Below, piece after piece: positions 46,301-56,000 of a stretch of DNA of 64,000 bases (position 1 is the stretch's first letter; the number at the start of each line of letters is the position of its first letter). The stretch spans positions 65,453,310 to 65,517,309 of the forward strand of contig NC_089581.1 of NCBI RefSeq assembly GCF_019320115.1. The letters are read 5' to 3'. The notes under the pieces are model-generated. The model did no database searches, had not been told where the DNA came from, and was given only the letters and a program-made list of their open reading frames with translations. The translations under genes and the position numbers were made by a program. This DNA is from Miscanthus floridulus (lineage: Eukaryota > Streptophyta > Magnoliopsida > Poales > Poaceae).

Positions 46301-49300
46301 TCATGGAGGGCTCAAGGCGTGCGGGTGATATCCGCATCGATGTTAGTATCGACATCGAATCCATCACGACCATGTTCAAGGGCCGAAGGCAGGAGCTAAC
46401 ACTCGTGGTACTATGAAGCCAACTAAAAAGCGACGGGTCGAGTTACACTCGGCATCACAGTCATGGCAAGACAGATCCCGCGATCATAACATCCGAACGA
46501 GGTATGATCCCTCAGCCAGCTCGAAGGCTCAGCACACAGGCAACAACACCAACAATCAGTGATAAGAACCAAACATGACCGAAGACACAACAACTCGACA
46601 TGACTGAGGAGTAGCACATTCCATAGTTGGGGATAGGCAGACCTGCACAAGGGCATGGTGTAGATAGATATAGATAGATCAAGATCATGTATTGTAAGTG
46701 GATGAATGAGTATAAGAATGAGCGGGAAGGGGCTTTCGTTGGTGGTCGGAGATGTCACCGAGGTGGTCGGTGAGATCACCGTCGTGGTCGGAAGGCTGGC
46801 CGAGGTGGTCGGAAGGCTGGCCGAGGTGGTCGGAGAGCATTGCCGACATGGTCGGTGAGATCACGGAGCTGGTCGGAGTGATCATCAATGTGGTCGTTGA
46901 GATTGTCGAAGTGGTCGGAAAGGTTGCCAACGTGGTCGGAAAGGTTGCCGAGGTGGTCGGAGAGTACTTAAGGGTTGGTCCACATCGTGGTGCTCGTCTT
47001 TAGAAAAATTATGAAACTGGTTTCATAATTTTTCGACAACGTATGAATTTTCTATGAATTTCGGAGATTAAATCCATTCCTAAAAAAGAAGAGGGAGGCC
47101 ACGGTTTCTACTGGGCCGCCACTGGGCTGTTGCCAGGCTTGGCTTACGCAAAGAGGAAAGGCAGGCTGGCCTGTTTGTTGGCCCAACTGCAAGGAAGAGA
47201 GAGGGGGCCAGCACAGGGCCACTGGGCCGATGTTGCAGCTGCCGCAGTCGGCCCAAGAGAGAGGAGAGGGAGCTGGTGCTGGGCATTGGGCCAGCTAGCC
47301 TTGGTGCTTTCCCACAAGCCGCTCAGCAAGGCAGGGTCTAGGACTGGGGCTGCTCGCGACGCGCACGTCCGCGATGATGGTGTCGCACGCGACGTTCTCC
47401 GAGGCCTTGGGTGAGCAACTCGCGACCATGCCCAGCGGTGCTTGACCGAAGAGCCTAGGGACATGGACACAGTGCGCGCTTGGCTCACCGTGACACTGCT
47501 CGGTGCATGAGTGCCAGCGTGGCCAAGGTCGGCCTTTGGGTCTATGTGTGCATGCGTCTGAGCGGTGGCCATGGTCGTGAGTGTGGTGGCAGGGTCCGGG
47601 GTCACGGAGGTGTAGGGGTCGGCTGAGCTCACCATGGTGAGGCCACGATGGCAGTGCCATGCCATGGACGTGAGGGCGAGGTGGTATGTGCGCAGGCATG
47701 GTCATGGCCACAACAAGGTTTGCCGATGGTGTGGCTTCGAGGCAAGGCAGGGCCTTGTCAAGCGATGGTAGTGGCTAGTGTGGGTGCCAGCACGGTGTGC
47801 TAGTGACATGGGCAAGTTGTGTGCGGTGCTCCTAGCCGTGTATGTGAGTGCACATGTGTGAGTGCATAAGCGGTGCGGTGACCTTGAATGGCTGCGTGCT
47901 CCTGTGCTTGCGACGTGAACCACCAAGACGGCCTGGCAGGTCTGGGAAAGGAAAAAGGCTGGGTTTGGGCGATCGCTAGTGGCTTACCGGCGGTGTGCAG
48001 GCAGACAAGGTCAGCGGCTCAAAGGCCGGTCACGCAAGCATCAAGACATCAGACAAGGGTGGGGTTTGGAGAAGGCTCACTGTCCGCTTGTGAAGGCCGT
48101 GATGGAGTTGAGGTGGATGGCGGCTCGACATGGTGTCGACGCCGAGGCTTGACGCGGATCCGTGGCTGCGAGGTCATGGAGTTTCCATGGTCGCGTGGCT
48201 CGAGGACGTGCCCGGCGTTGCAGGCTTGACAGTGAGGTCACGTGGTGCAGGTCGGGCCCGGTGCAGGCAGCGCTGAAGTCGCATCGTTGCCGAACGCGCG
48301 TGCTCACGGTTCAGCGCAGAGCTCTAGCCGGCAACGAGGGGCTCCGAGGGATCGTCCCGGCGTGCTCCGATTCCTCTTCTTCTCCCTTCCTCTCTCCTTT
48401 CTTCCTCCCTCTCCCTCACTCTTGCTTGGTGCGGTTTGGGCACGTGGAGGCCACCGGTGGCGTTGCGGGCATGGGGAATGCTAGGGCGCTGGCTCAAGGC
48501 TCTTATAGCGGGGCTGCGTCCATGGTAGGTCGGTGGATGGCAGATGAAGATGGAGGGATGATTGGAGGGCTTGGATGCGGCAGGGATAGGGTTCGGGGGC
48601 CGCAGTGCGATCGTGGGCATTTTGGTACTCCCGAATTTCACAGACCGTGGCTCGACAAGGAGGGAATAGGGGTGGCAGGTGGTGGCGTCATCCATGGCCG
48701 TGGCCGTTGCGCGCCAGGCGAGCGCGAGGCTGGTCGGGGTTCCAGGCACCACGGATCGACGACATGGCAGCCATCCAAGGGGGCATGTTGGGTTGGTGGC
48801 GAGGCACGGACGGTGGGGAGTGGCGCTGGGGCCTGGGATCCTTCCCATGTGCCGGTGCTCTACTTTTGGGCGCAAAACAGAGGAGAGGGGGGAGTGGTTG
48901 GAGGAAGGGGATGACCGGTGGGGTCGTGCTATCAGCGGCCGTGGGATGAAGGCGAATCCGTCCTAGATCAGGCACGCGGCTGGGCCTTCTTGCTGGGCTG
49001 GGCTGCGCTACTGCATTCGCATGCTGGGGCCGACCTGCTGGCTGGGCCATGCGGTCTATGGGTGCAAGCAGTAGGCCAACAACAGTGGTTGGTGGGCTAG
49101 GCTAGGCAGTGGGGTAGGCTATGGCTGCACGCAAGGATGAGCAGGCCGATCAGGCTGGGCCGCGTAGTTGCTCTTGGCCGAAATGGCCTTTTCCATTTCC
49201 CCCTCTTTTCTAAGTCTTTTCTATTTCTACTTTTCCATTCTAACTATACCTTGGGTCTCTATGAGTGTATACATGTGTTGCCAAGCATGAATACATCCTA

Positions 49301-49702
49301 GTGGGGTCCACTAAGGGTCATTAGGGTTTAGGGAGTCCAATGTCAAGGGTTGGCATCGACGGGCATCGATTTACAAGGAAGGTCGATTGGCTTTATGAGT
49401 TAGGTTAAGGGATTCGAATAAGGTTCAAAAGCAAAAGATGAACTGAGAGAGAGGAGAAAAGGATTCTTAAGATATTCTAGAAGGGATCAACAGGATTTGC
49501 TATGGACTTGTGCACTCCAACACAAAACACTAAACCAACAAAAGAACTCCGGCAAACTCCTACATGTAATTCTATATGTATGCAACAATTTATTTATAAA
49601 TTGTTCTTTGTTTGATCTAGCTTCTACATGCTTCACATATTGCAGGAAAATTTTTAAATAGTTTGCATTTTTGGGTTTTCCGGAGAATTCTGGGTTGTTA
49701 CA
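43317..49702 (-). repeat. 5' LTR of the LARD-like element (6386 bp)
   Basis: One of the longest LTRs one would expect in a grass. Plus-strand view starts TGAAACATCCTC and ends GGGTTGTTACA. It contains short-period runs (CATCCATCCATATCCATCC near 43835) and the 21 bp minisatellite at 46740-46975 in the segment missing from the other LTR. No gene recognised. Confidence 0.88.
46740..46975. repeat. 21 bp minisatellite inside the long LTR
   Basis: About eleven units around GGTGGTCGGAAAGGTTGCCGA, with units of 21 or 30 bp. The period is divisible by three, so the plus frame reads VVGKVAEVVGE-like heptads. No ORF context supports translation. Confidence 0.8.
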
Positions 49703-49707
49703 TCAGT

Positions 49708-50753
49708 TACCAGGGAGATCCTCTGGATGAGTTCGCTCATGGGTTGTTTTGAGGAGCTAAAGCTCCCATCCTCGGTGTGCCATACATTTCTCCCAATACA
49801 GTATAATATCGATCTGGGCTCCCAATCGGCGGTCTCAACCTAAACGCCTTCCTCAGCAAGGCGATCCATCATTTGAAGTTCTACTTTAAATTCTGGCATC
49901 TTTTTGGCGTAGCCACGAGAGCCGAGATGATGAGGATTCATCGCTTTCTGTGAATTCTCCTTATTCTTCCTGCTCAGTTCTAAGTACTCCTCGGATAACC
50001 TATATTCCTTGAAAGCCTACCAGAAGTCCTTCTGCTTGCTAAACTGTCCACCATCGAAATCTGGCTCTTTATTTTGGAGGACAAAATTCTTGTACAATGT
50101 CCCCTTGAAATTCTTGAAGCATGTCCCCATGATTTCTTTTGTTTTTTTCTTGACTAACTCCCTGTCATACTCGGCTGGGAAAGTGAAATACTCTAGGATC
50201 TTGACATCCCATATGTAATCCTTCTCGCTTTCAGGAACCCTCCACCGGTCATCATCTTTCCCAATCCACTTCCTGTACTTAATCGAGATGAAGTCCCTAA
50301 CAAGTAACCTGAGGATAGTCTGTATTTGGTCAAACCTATAGGCGGTGAGAGTGGATCCCCAAATTCATTGAACTTAGTAATGTGCCAGTGTGCATTCCTA
50401 CCAACATGAATCTTTGACACGCCTCGCCTGGATCTGGCCTTCCTGCTACCTAAACCCTCTGGCTCGTCAGCCGGCGGAGGCTCCTACTAGAGACACTAAG
50501 TAAGCTATGACCCTCTCAATTGATTAGCGTGTGTGGCTACATAGTCACATGATACCAAAGTTACCTGGCCATCTTGGTCATTTTGACCCAGATCGAGCAG
50601 GCCAGACGGGGTCCATGGCTGCTCGTTCTCACCGACCTGATTGACACCGTCACTGTTTGTCGGATCATGCGGCTCTCCCGTCCCAGCGATATCAGCTGCT
50701 TTTTGTTGCCGATCAGTTCTTCGGCGATGGGGTAACAGGCGATGATGAGTCAT
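49708..50753 (-). pseudogene. CACTA TNPA-like gene, 5' part: transposase-24 domain
   Basis: The start is the ATG at 50753 (MTHHRLLPHRRRTDRQQ). The first exon ends near 50566 (GGCCAG|GTAACT). The second exon begins about 50490 with SKIHVGRNAHWHITKFNEFG. It then has the transposase-24 (PF03004-type) segment FPAEYDRELVKKKTKEIMGT, FKNFKGTLYKNFV, QAFKEYRLSEEYLELSRKNK and HHLGSRGYAKKMPEF down to MSELIQRISLVT at 49710. A stop (GV then TAG) lies near 49839. The frame runs to the target duplication and resumes in phase at 38074. This protein family would bind CACTA ends or assist transposition, by analogy with TNPA; not shown here. Confidence 0.8.
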
Positions 50754-50957
50754 GGCTGTGACACGATCATGGTTAGTTTTGGCCGCGGACAACTACTAAT
50801 AGCATATGTTCATATATATATAATATGTTTAATGCAAATTCTAATAATAAGTCCACATACAACAAAGTCAAATAATAGCATATGTTCACCTAGAACAAAT
50901 TCATTGTTTGATTGACCACATACAACAAAGTCCACCTACTATTCTATGAAACTAAGC
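50754..50957. other. Short AT-rich intergenic spacer in the CACTA element
   Basis: About 200 bp between the viroplasmin-like ORF and the TNPA-like gene. It has a near-repeat of CATATGTTCA...ACAACAAAGTC(A/C)A (about 50800 and 50880) and no gene. Confidence 0.4.
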
Positions 50958-51308
50958 CTACATCAACTTCCAAACAAGAAAAGCGATGACCATAGCCATA
51001 AATAAAAGCATGACATCTTTCCAAGACCAAGGAGCAATTCTCCTAATCTTCACATCTCCGGCGGGTTGCTTCTCTTCGATCTCCAGTGCCAGTGGATGGC
51101 CATGGTTTACATTCTTTGGACCATAGTAGGCCGGTTGCCCATGGTTTGCAAGGTAGGCCAGATGACTATAGTAGGCTCTCAAAGCTTCAGCTTCTGTGTT
51201 GTATTTTTTGTGCAAATTACCAGGGTAGCGATTGACTTGAGCATAGCAATCTTCCTAGGTTCGATAAATCCCAGACATGTGACCAACATGCACTACATAC
51301 CATGCCAT
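50958..51308 (-). pseudogene. Viroplasmin/RNase H1-N-like domain protein with C-terminal membrane segment
   Basis: A 116-codon frame from ATG at 51308. Residues 1-50 match the small hybrid-binding fold found at the N-terminus of RNase H1 and in the caulimovirus inclusion-body protein: AWYVVHVGHMSGIYRT, then EDCYAQVN, then LHKKYNTEAEALRAYYSH, i.e. the W-x-V...G-x-Y-x-(W)-x-x-C...A-x-x-x-(Y/F) pattern. Codon 18, normally Trp, is TAG, so the gene is broken by one transition. The C-terminus is basic (KIRRIAPWSWK) followed by a hydrophobic helix DVMLLFMAMVIAFLVWKLM, which looks like a tail anchor. It sits just upstream of the TNPA-like gene in the same orientation. Related folds bind RNA:DNA hybrids or double-stranded RNA; a membrane-anchored version in a transposon is unusual. 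Confidence 0.65.
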
Positions 51309-51892
51309 GGTTGCCTATACATTTAAGTAAATTAGGCATGTGGTAAGTGGTAATGGTAACTCACTGAACAAGAGTTATTATTCAAGTTATATAGCCAAAC
51401 TAAATATATTTAATGTTCTTTATCATTGACATGATAAAAAATAACATAAATAATTGGACTGTCTATTATTCGAAGATCAATGTGGTTTAGTAATCATACT
51501 TGTGGCTGCTGCCGAACCAATTTTAAAAGTTGTTTTTAACTTTTTTTCTAGAACAAACATCTATAGATGCCTTTTTTAAGCATGTTATACATTCCATCAA
51601 AATCAATTGACACTCTACCTATAGCGATTATACCTGTACACATTTGACAAGAATCCATCAATTGACACTCTACCTATAGCTAAACTAAGGAGTAACAGCA
51701 TGTAACTCAATCGAATAGGAATCGGCTACTATTGGGAAGACAACAACCGTGGGGCATTTCATCGAACACTTAGCGGGCAGTGAGCCACGCACTCACCATG
51801 GGGGTGGGAAAGCAACTGTCCACGCGTGCTCCTGAAGGCCTCGGCGGTGCTCCGGCGTCTGGCGGTGGATGACGTGGGGAGTGCTCCGGCAT
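51309..51892. other. 5' region of the CACTA element, mostly AT-rich
   Basis: Includes two near-identical phrases ATTGACACTCTACCTATAGC (51609 and 51661, about 52 bp apart). A GC-rich boundary starts near 51770. No gene recognised. Confidence 0.4.
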
Positions 51893-52137
51893 GGGGCGGT
51901 GCACGGGCGTCGGCGTCGAAGAAGAGGAGCGCGGGGCTGGGAACGGCGGCGCGGGGGGCAGTGGATGGTTGCTCTGGCGTGGGGTGGTGCATGGGCCTCG
52001 GTGTCGAAGGAGAGGAGCACGGGGCTGGGAACGGCGACGCGAGGGGCGGTGGATGGGTGCTCTGGCTTGGGGCGGTGCATGGGCGTCGGCGTCGAAAAAG
52101 AGGAGCGTGGGGCTAGGAACGGTTGGCGTGGGGTTGA
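51893..52137. repeat. 88 bp GC-rich tandem repeat in CACTA 5' region
   Basis: Units begin GGGGCGGTGCA(C/T)GGGCGTCG at 51893, 51981 (as GGGGTGGTGCATGGG) and 52069, giving a period of 88 bp and 2.8 copies. Since 88 is not divisible by three, each unit is read in a different frame. The long minus-strand frames here are therefore probably not selected. Confidence 0.8.
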
Positions 52138-52158
52138 AATTTTTCAACCCACGGCAGG

Positions 52159-52167
52159 ATTTTATAC
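52159..52167 (-). promoter_or_regulatory. TATA box beside terminal block 2
   Basis: Minus-strand GTATAAAAT lies 11 bp downstream of terminal block 2, in the right direction for the viroplasmin-like and TNPA-like genes. The same layout occurs at block 4. Confidence 0.5.
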
Positions 52168-52177
52168 CAGACCTCAA

Positions 52178-52294
52178 CACTGCCGGTTCTAATTAGAAAC
52201 TGACAGTGATGGGGGTACATCACTGCCGGTTGTACGTAGAAACCAACAGTGATGGGGGTACATCACTGCCGGGCCATTCTTTAAACCGGTAGTG
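52178..52294. repeat. CACTA terminal repeat block 2
   Basis: Three palindromic pairs built from CACTGCCGGTT and its inverse (A)AC(T/C)(G/A)ACAGTG, spaced by ATGGGGGTACAT. The last copy ends AAACCGGTAGTG, inverse of the first copy in block 1 (CACTACCGGTT). It marks the 5' side of the element whose genes run left from here. Confidence 0.75.
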
Positions 52295-52345
52295 ATTGCC
52301 ATGTAGCGGTTACAGCATAAGTAACTTATCTTTTCCACACTTTTC

Positions 52346-52431
52346 GAATACCTCCTACTGGCTCAATGGTTAAGACCCCGCAACGCCGCCCCCGATACCT
52401 GTGTTCAAATCCCGGGTGGCCCGATTTTTTT
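52346..52431 (+). repeat. tRNA-like Pol III module 1
   Basis: The A box TGGCTCAATGG (52359-52369) fits TRGYNNANNNG exactly. The B box GTTCAAATC (52403-52411) fits GWTCRANNC exactly. They are separated by 33 nt, the canonical tRNA spacing. A seven-T tract (52425-52431) ends it, as a Pol III terminator would. Acceptor and anticodon stems do not pair well, so it is not a functional tRNA gene. Confidence 0.7.
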
Positions 52432-52453
52432 GGTTTAATTTTACAATTTATTA

Positions 52454-52494
52454 AGCATATGTATTCCTATGTCGAAATGGCTTGAAATTTTTTT
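52454..52494 (+). repeat. Truncated copy of the 503 bp repeat
   Basis: GCATATGTATTCCTATGTCG followed by AAATGGCTTGAAATTTT matches the start of the tandem repeat at 52713. It cuts abruptly into tRNA-like module 4. Confidence 0.7.
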
Positions 52495-52495
52495 T

Positions 52496-52561
52496 GGTTA
52501 AGTGTCTGAACTCAGTAGCCCGAGACCCGAGCTCAAACTCGAGGGCTGGCATAATTTTTTT
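52496..52561 (+). repeat. tRNA-like Pol III module 4 (5' half lost)
   Basis: It keeps GGTTAAG (52496-52502) and a B-box-like GCTCAAACT starting at 52531, exactly 35 nt after GGTTAAG as in the other three modules. It ends in a seven-T tract (52555-52561). The A box is replaced by the truncated satellite fragment. Confidence 0.55.
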
Positions 52562-52574
52562 AATTTTTTATATA

Positions 52575-52667
52575 TCACTACCAGTTTTCAAAATAAACCG
52601 ACAGTGATAACAAGCATCACTGTCGGTTTCTTCTCATCATTGCTGGTTTTTTTAAACTGACAGTGAT
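52575..52667. repeat. CACTA terminal repeat block 3
   Basis: Two palindromes: CACTACCAGTTTT...AAACCGACAGTG, and CACTGTCGGTTT with AAACTGACAGTG. It lies between tRNA-like module 4 and the 503 bp tandem repeat. Confidence 0.72.
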
Positions 52668-52721
52668 GTTTATATATATTAAAAAATTCTTTTATATACT
52701 GAATAAATAGAAGCATATGTA

Positions 52722-53087
52722 TTCCTATGTTGAAATGGCTTAAAAAAATTTTGGCAAGCTTGTACACCCAAATTAAGATCCCACACAGGATCTTAGCTTT
52801 TTCTAATCATTTTTTTATTAATTATATTTTCTGTGTGCTGAATGAGACAAAAGAGGGTGAATTTCATCTTGGATCCAATAGATTTTTTCATCCACCTCCA
52901 CAAAATTCTTATCCCTAGGGCACATTAGAGCTTGTGTAAAAGTTTAGCACCATTCTGGATCTTTTCGTGGATAGACTTAGTACAACCTATAATTAAACTG
53001 TCTCGTCGCGTGGAAATTCAATTAAACCTCATAAAGTAGCAAACCATCTCCGAAAAATCCAAAACTTAGTGTTTCCTTCACATGTGG
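52722..53087 (+). repeat. 503 bp tandem repeat, first copy (left part)
   Basis: Starts around CCTATGTTGAAATGGCTT and runs to CTTCACATGTGG, where a solo LTR is inserted. The copy resumes at 58137 and completes at 58273; 366 + 137 = 503 bp, exactly one unit. Confidence 0.88.
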
Positions 53088-56000
53088 TGTCACAGAATCG
53101 ACCAATTTATAAGAGCACAAGTACAAAAACAATCGCCGAAACGATCAAATTCTCGAACTTGAGCCCATATAAACCCGGTAGTCAACCGAAATCTCGAAGG
53201 ATTTCAAACCAACTTGCATACAACCAAGATCACAGTAATTCAACATAACATATCGTACGTTACAACATTTCGCATACGTTCGCAAATAGGTTACATCATC
53301 ACAGAGTCATTGTTATTACAAAACAAGTCTTGTAAACATGCGGAAGCAAATAGTTTAACTCACACACCGAGTTCAAATACACATACTGGTTTGCTGATCA
53401 TAGACCGCAAAAGCATTCAAATAAGAGAACAGAGATCATGCCCATGATCTAGTCTTCATCACCCGTCGGGTGGAGACAATACTTGCAGAATCCCTGATAT
53501 AGAAGGTCATCTGCAACAAGAGGGAATAAACCCTGAGTACGGGAATGTACTCAGCTAGACTTACCTGTCGAAAACCAAACAAATGACACTAAGGATTATG
53601 CATAACTTAATGTAGTGGAGCTGGCTAACACTTTCTTTTTGCAGAAAAGCATAAGTAGTATGATCAACTCTTATCCCGACTAGCAGTGACTTTTTAGCCG
53701 TTATCCTGTCATCTATATTAGCACCTGTACTAAGCAATCATTTTATTAAGGTGCAAACATTAATAACCATATCAGGTATTCATTGTGGCAATCTTATCAT
53801 CATCCTCCATTTAACCATATCGTTAAATTAATTGAATCTACGTTGCCGCTGCTCAGTCAAGTTCTCACTATCCGGGAGAGACGGCGATTCGAATCGATTC
53901 CTATCCAGCTGGAGGGGTATTCCTAAACACAAACCCTGCTTCCCCCGTCAGGGTCGCAACAAGTCACCTTTGGTACAATTTAGGAGTCGTGGGTCCGAAC
54001 AGATCGGCATTCTCAGAGAACCACTCTGCCAAGGTTGTTCGGGACTCTAACCCGCCTTGGACTTATGCCAATGGCTCTCCGCATATCCTTACTACCTCTA
54101 GAGTGCCGCCACTACTCGCGTTCCTGGCCTAAATCGAGCTACTAGGCTTCACAGTCGGAACAACTTATCCGGCCAGCTAAGTGTTAGGCTGCGTTCAACA
54201 TGACATGAGGACGTACAGCGTATCGGTCCTTAAACGACACAGACGGAGTCACTATGTTCAAACCTACACAAGACCCCGCCCGGTCTTAATTCTTTATTCA
54301 CATGGTTCTTTTTCCACGATAGCAAATATAGCCAACCGTGATCCACCTCATCCTAAAGCTCGCAGGTGATAGGAAATCACCTGACTTCTACCGCACTAAG
54401 CATGGCTAAGCATTTAACCCGTTCCTGAACTTAAATAGGATTCCAGTGCGATATCTAGACAAGGAAGGATATATAATGCAGCAATTGGTTCCAACCAATT
54501 CCTATACTTAATGCATCATCAACAATAAAAGATACTCAATGTATTTGTAAAAACATGGGAGGCTTAATATGCTCCGGGGGTTGCCTTTCAGGAACGAGGA
54601 AGGCTGGTGGTCAGGGCACTCGGGCAATTCCTCCGCGGCGACTGCTTCGTTGGCTTCCTGCACCTCGGGCTCCTCCTCCTGGTTGGCTCCCTCGAACTCT
54701 AGCAACGTCACTCCCTCCGGCACACCTATTGCATGAATGCGCAAGATAAATATCATGGATGCACATGAACGAATGTCAGGGATGCTCGGGGAATGCACAT
54801 GTTCGCTGTAGTTTGCATATTCCAACTTAAGCCCTATTCAAATCACTTTACTTACCAAGTTTATACAACCTAATGTATAATTGCTCATCTTCAGTTAATG
54901 ACCTAGCACCTGCACCTAAGCATATTCTCAAGTTAGGCTAACCCCTAACAATCAACGAGAACCTTGCAACAACATACACTCAAACATTTGTATTTCAGCA
55001 AAATGAATACTATGTAACGGTGCAGTAAACTAACCATAACTGAAGATTTATAATTCCAAATGACATGCAACAATGCAATCTGGAAAGCTTATGAAATTGT
55101 CTACAATTCATTTTCAAATCTCAAAGCATGATTCAACACTTTACCAAGTCGAATTCATAAATCAACAGAACTCTGTCCTTACAAGGCAGAGAGTAAGCAA
55201 AACTGGAACCTAACTTTAAACAGCTGTAGTTTCTAAACTACTAGGCCAAATGCCCTTAAATTTTGACAGGAACTAGCTACCTAAATTATCTACAACTCTT
55301 GTATTCATCTCATTCACAGAAAACCAAAATATCATGGGAAACTTTCCAAAGTCCCCAGATCTGTCTAGAGGGACATAATGCAAACGAAATAATTAGTAAC
55401 TCATGATGTAACATATAATTGGACAAAACTAAATCTACTCACATGTCACACATATTACAAGAACACCAGAAAGTAGGGTGTTCATTCCCAAAACATTTCC
55501 TCTAATACCTTTCTTAATTTATTTAATTAATTAGAGGAAATAGTAAACATATATGAAAACTACACCATTAAATCTAAAAAAATTACAGTAGACACTACAT
55601 GCCCTAAGTAGACTACCATAAAAATTTCACATCATTTGAGTAAGTATAACAACCTACACGAAAATGGTAAGGCAGAATGGCTTAAAATGGCATAATTAGG
55701 AAACCTTAGTGAAAAGTGTCAAGCAACAGATTTCATATTTTTCCTAGCATCCTTAGGGTACTAGGATACTCTCCAACAAATTTCATGGTCAATGGATTCA
55801 TAAATAATTTACTAAAATTCACCCAAGTATCTACCAATGATAAAAGGAAAATCTATAACTCAAAAACTACACATGCAATGACTCTCAAATTTTAACCAAA
55901 GCTTCTACCATACAATACTAGCTTACCCACAAAATTTCATAATTTTTGGATCATAGAAACTCAAGATATGATTTAAACAAGTTTGCATGCATTCAAAAAC

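Larger units (their letters stand above)
38075..49707 (-). mobile_element. Non-coding LTR retrotransposon (LARD-like) inside the CACTA gene
   Basis: Full element at 38080-49702, flanked by the 5 bp duplication TCAGT (38075-38079 and 49703-49707). Orientation is minus: 5' LTR 49702-43317, primer-binding site 43314-43301, interior only 1490 bp, polypurine tract, 3' LTR 41826-38080. LTR ends on the minus strand are TGTAACAACCC...GGATGTTTCA. The interior has no gag or pol frames. The LTR start and the GGACGAGATTCTTGTAAGGAGGG upstream phrase (given here in part) are like Tekay/Del-type Gypsy elements. It is a large non-autonomous derivative that would depend on proteins from a relative. Confidence 0.9.

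Noticed and set aside
52346..52431. A functional tRNA gene
   Set aside because: A and B boxes and a terminator are present, but the acceptor and anticodon stems do not pair and U33 is missing; kept only as a tRNA-like module.
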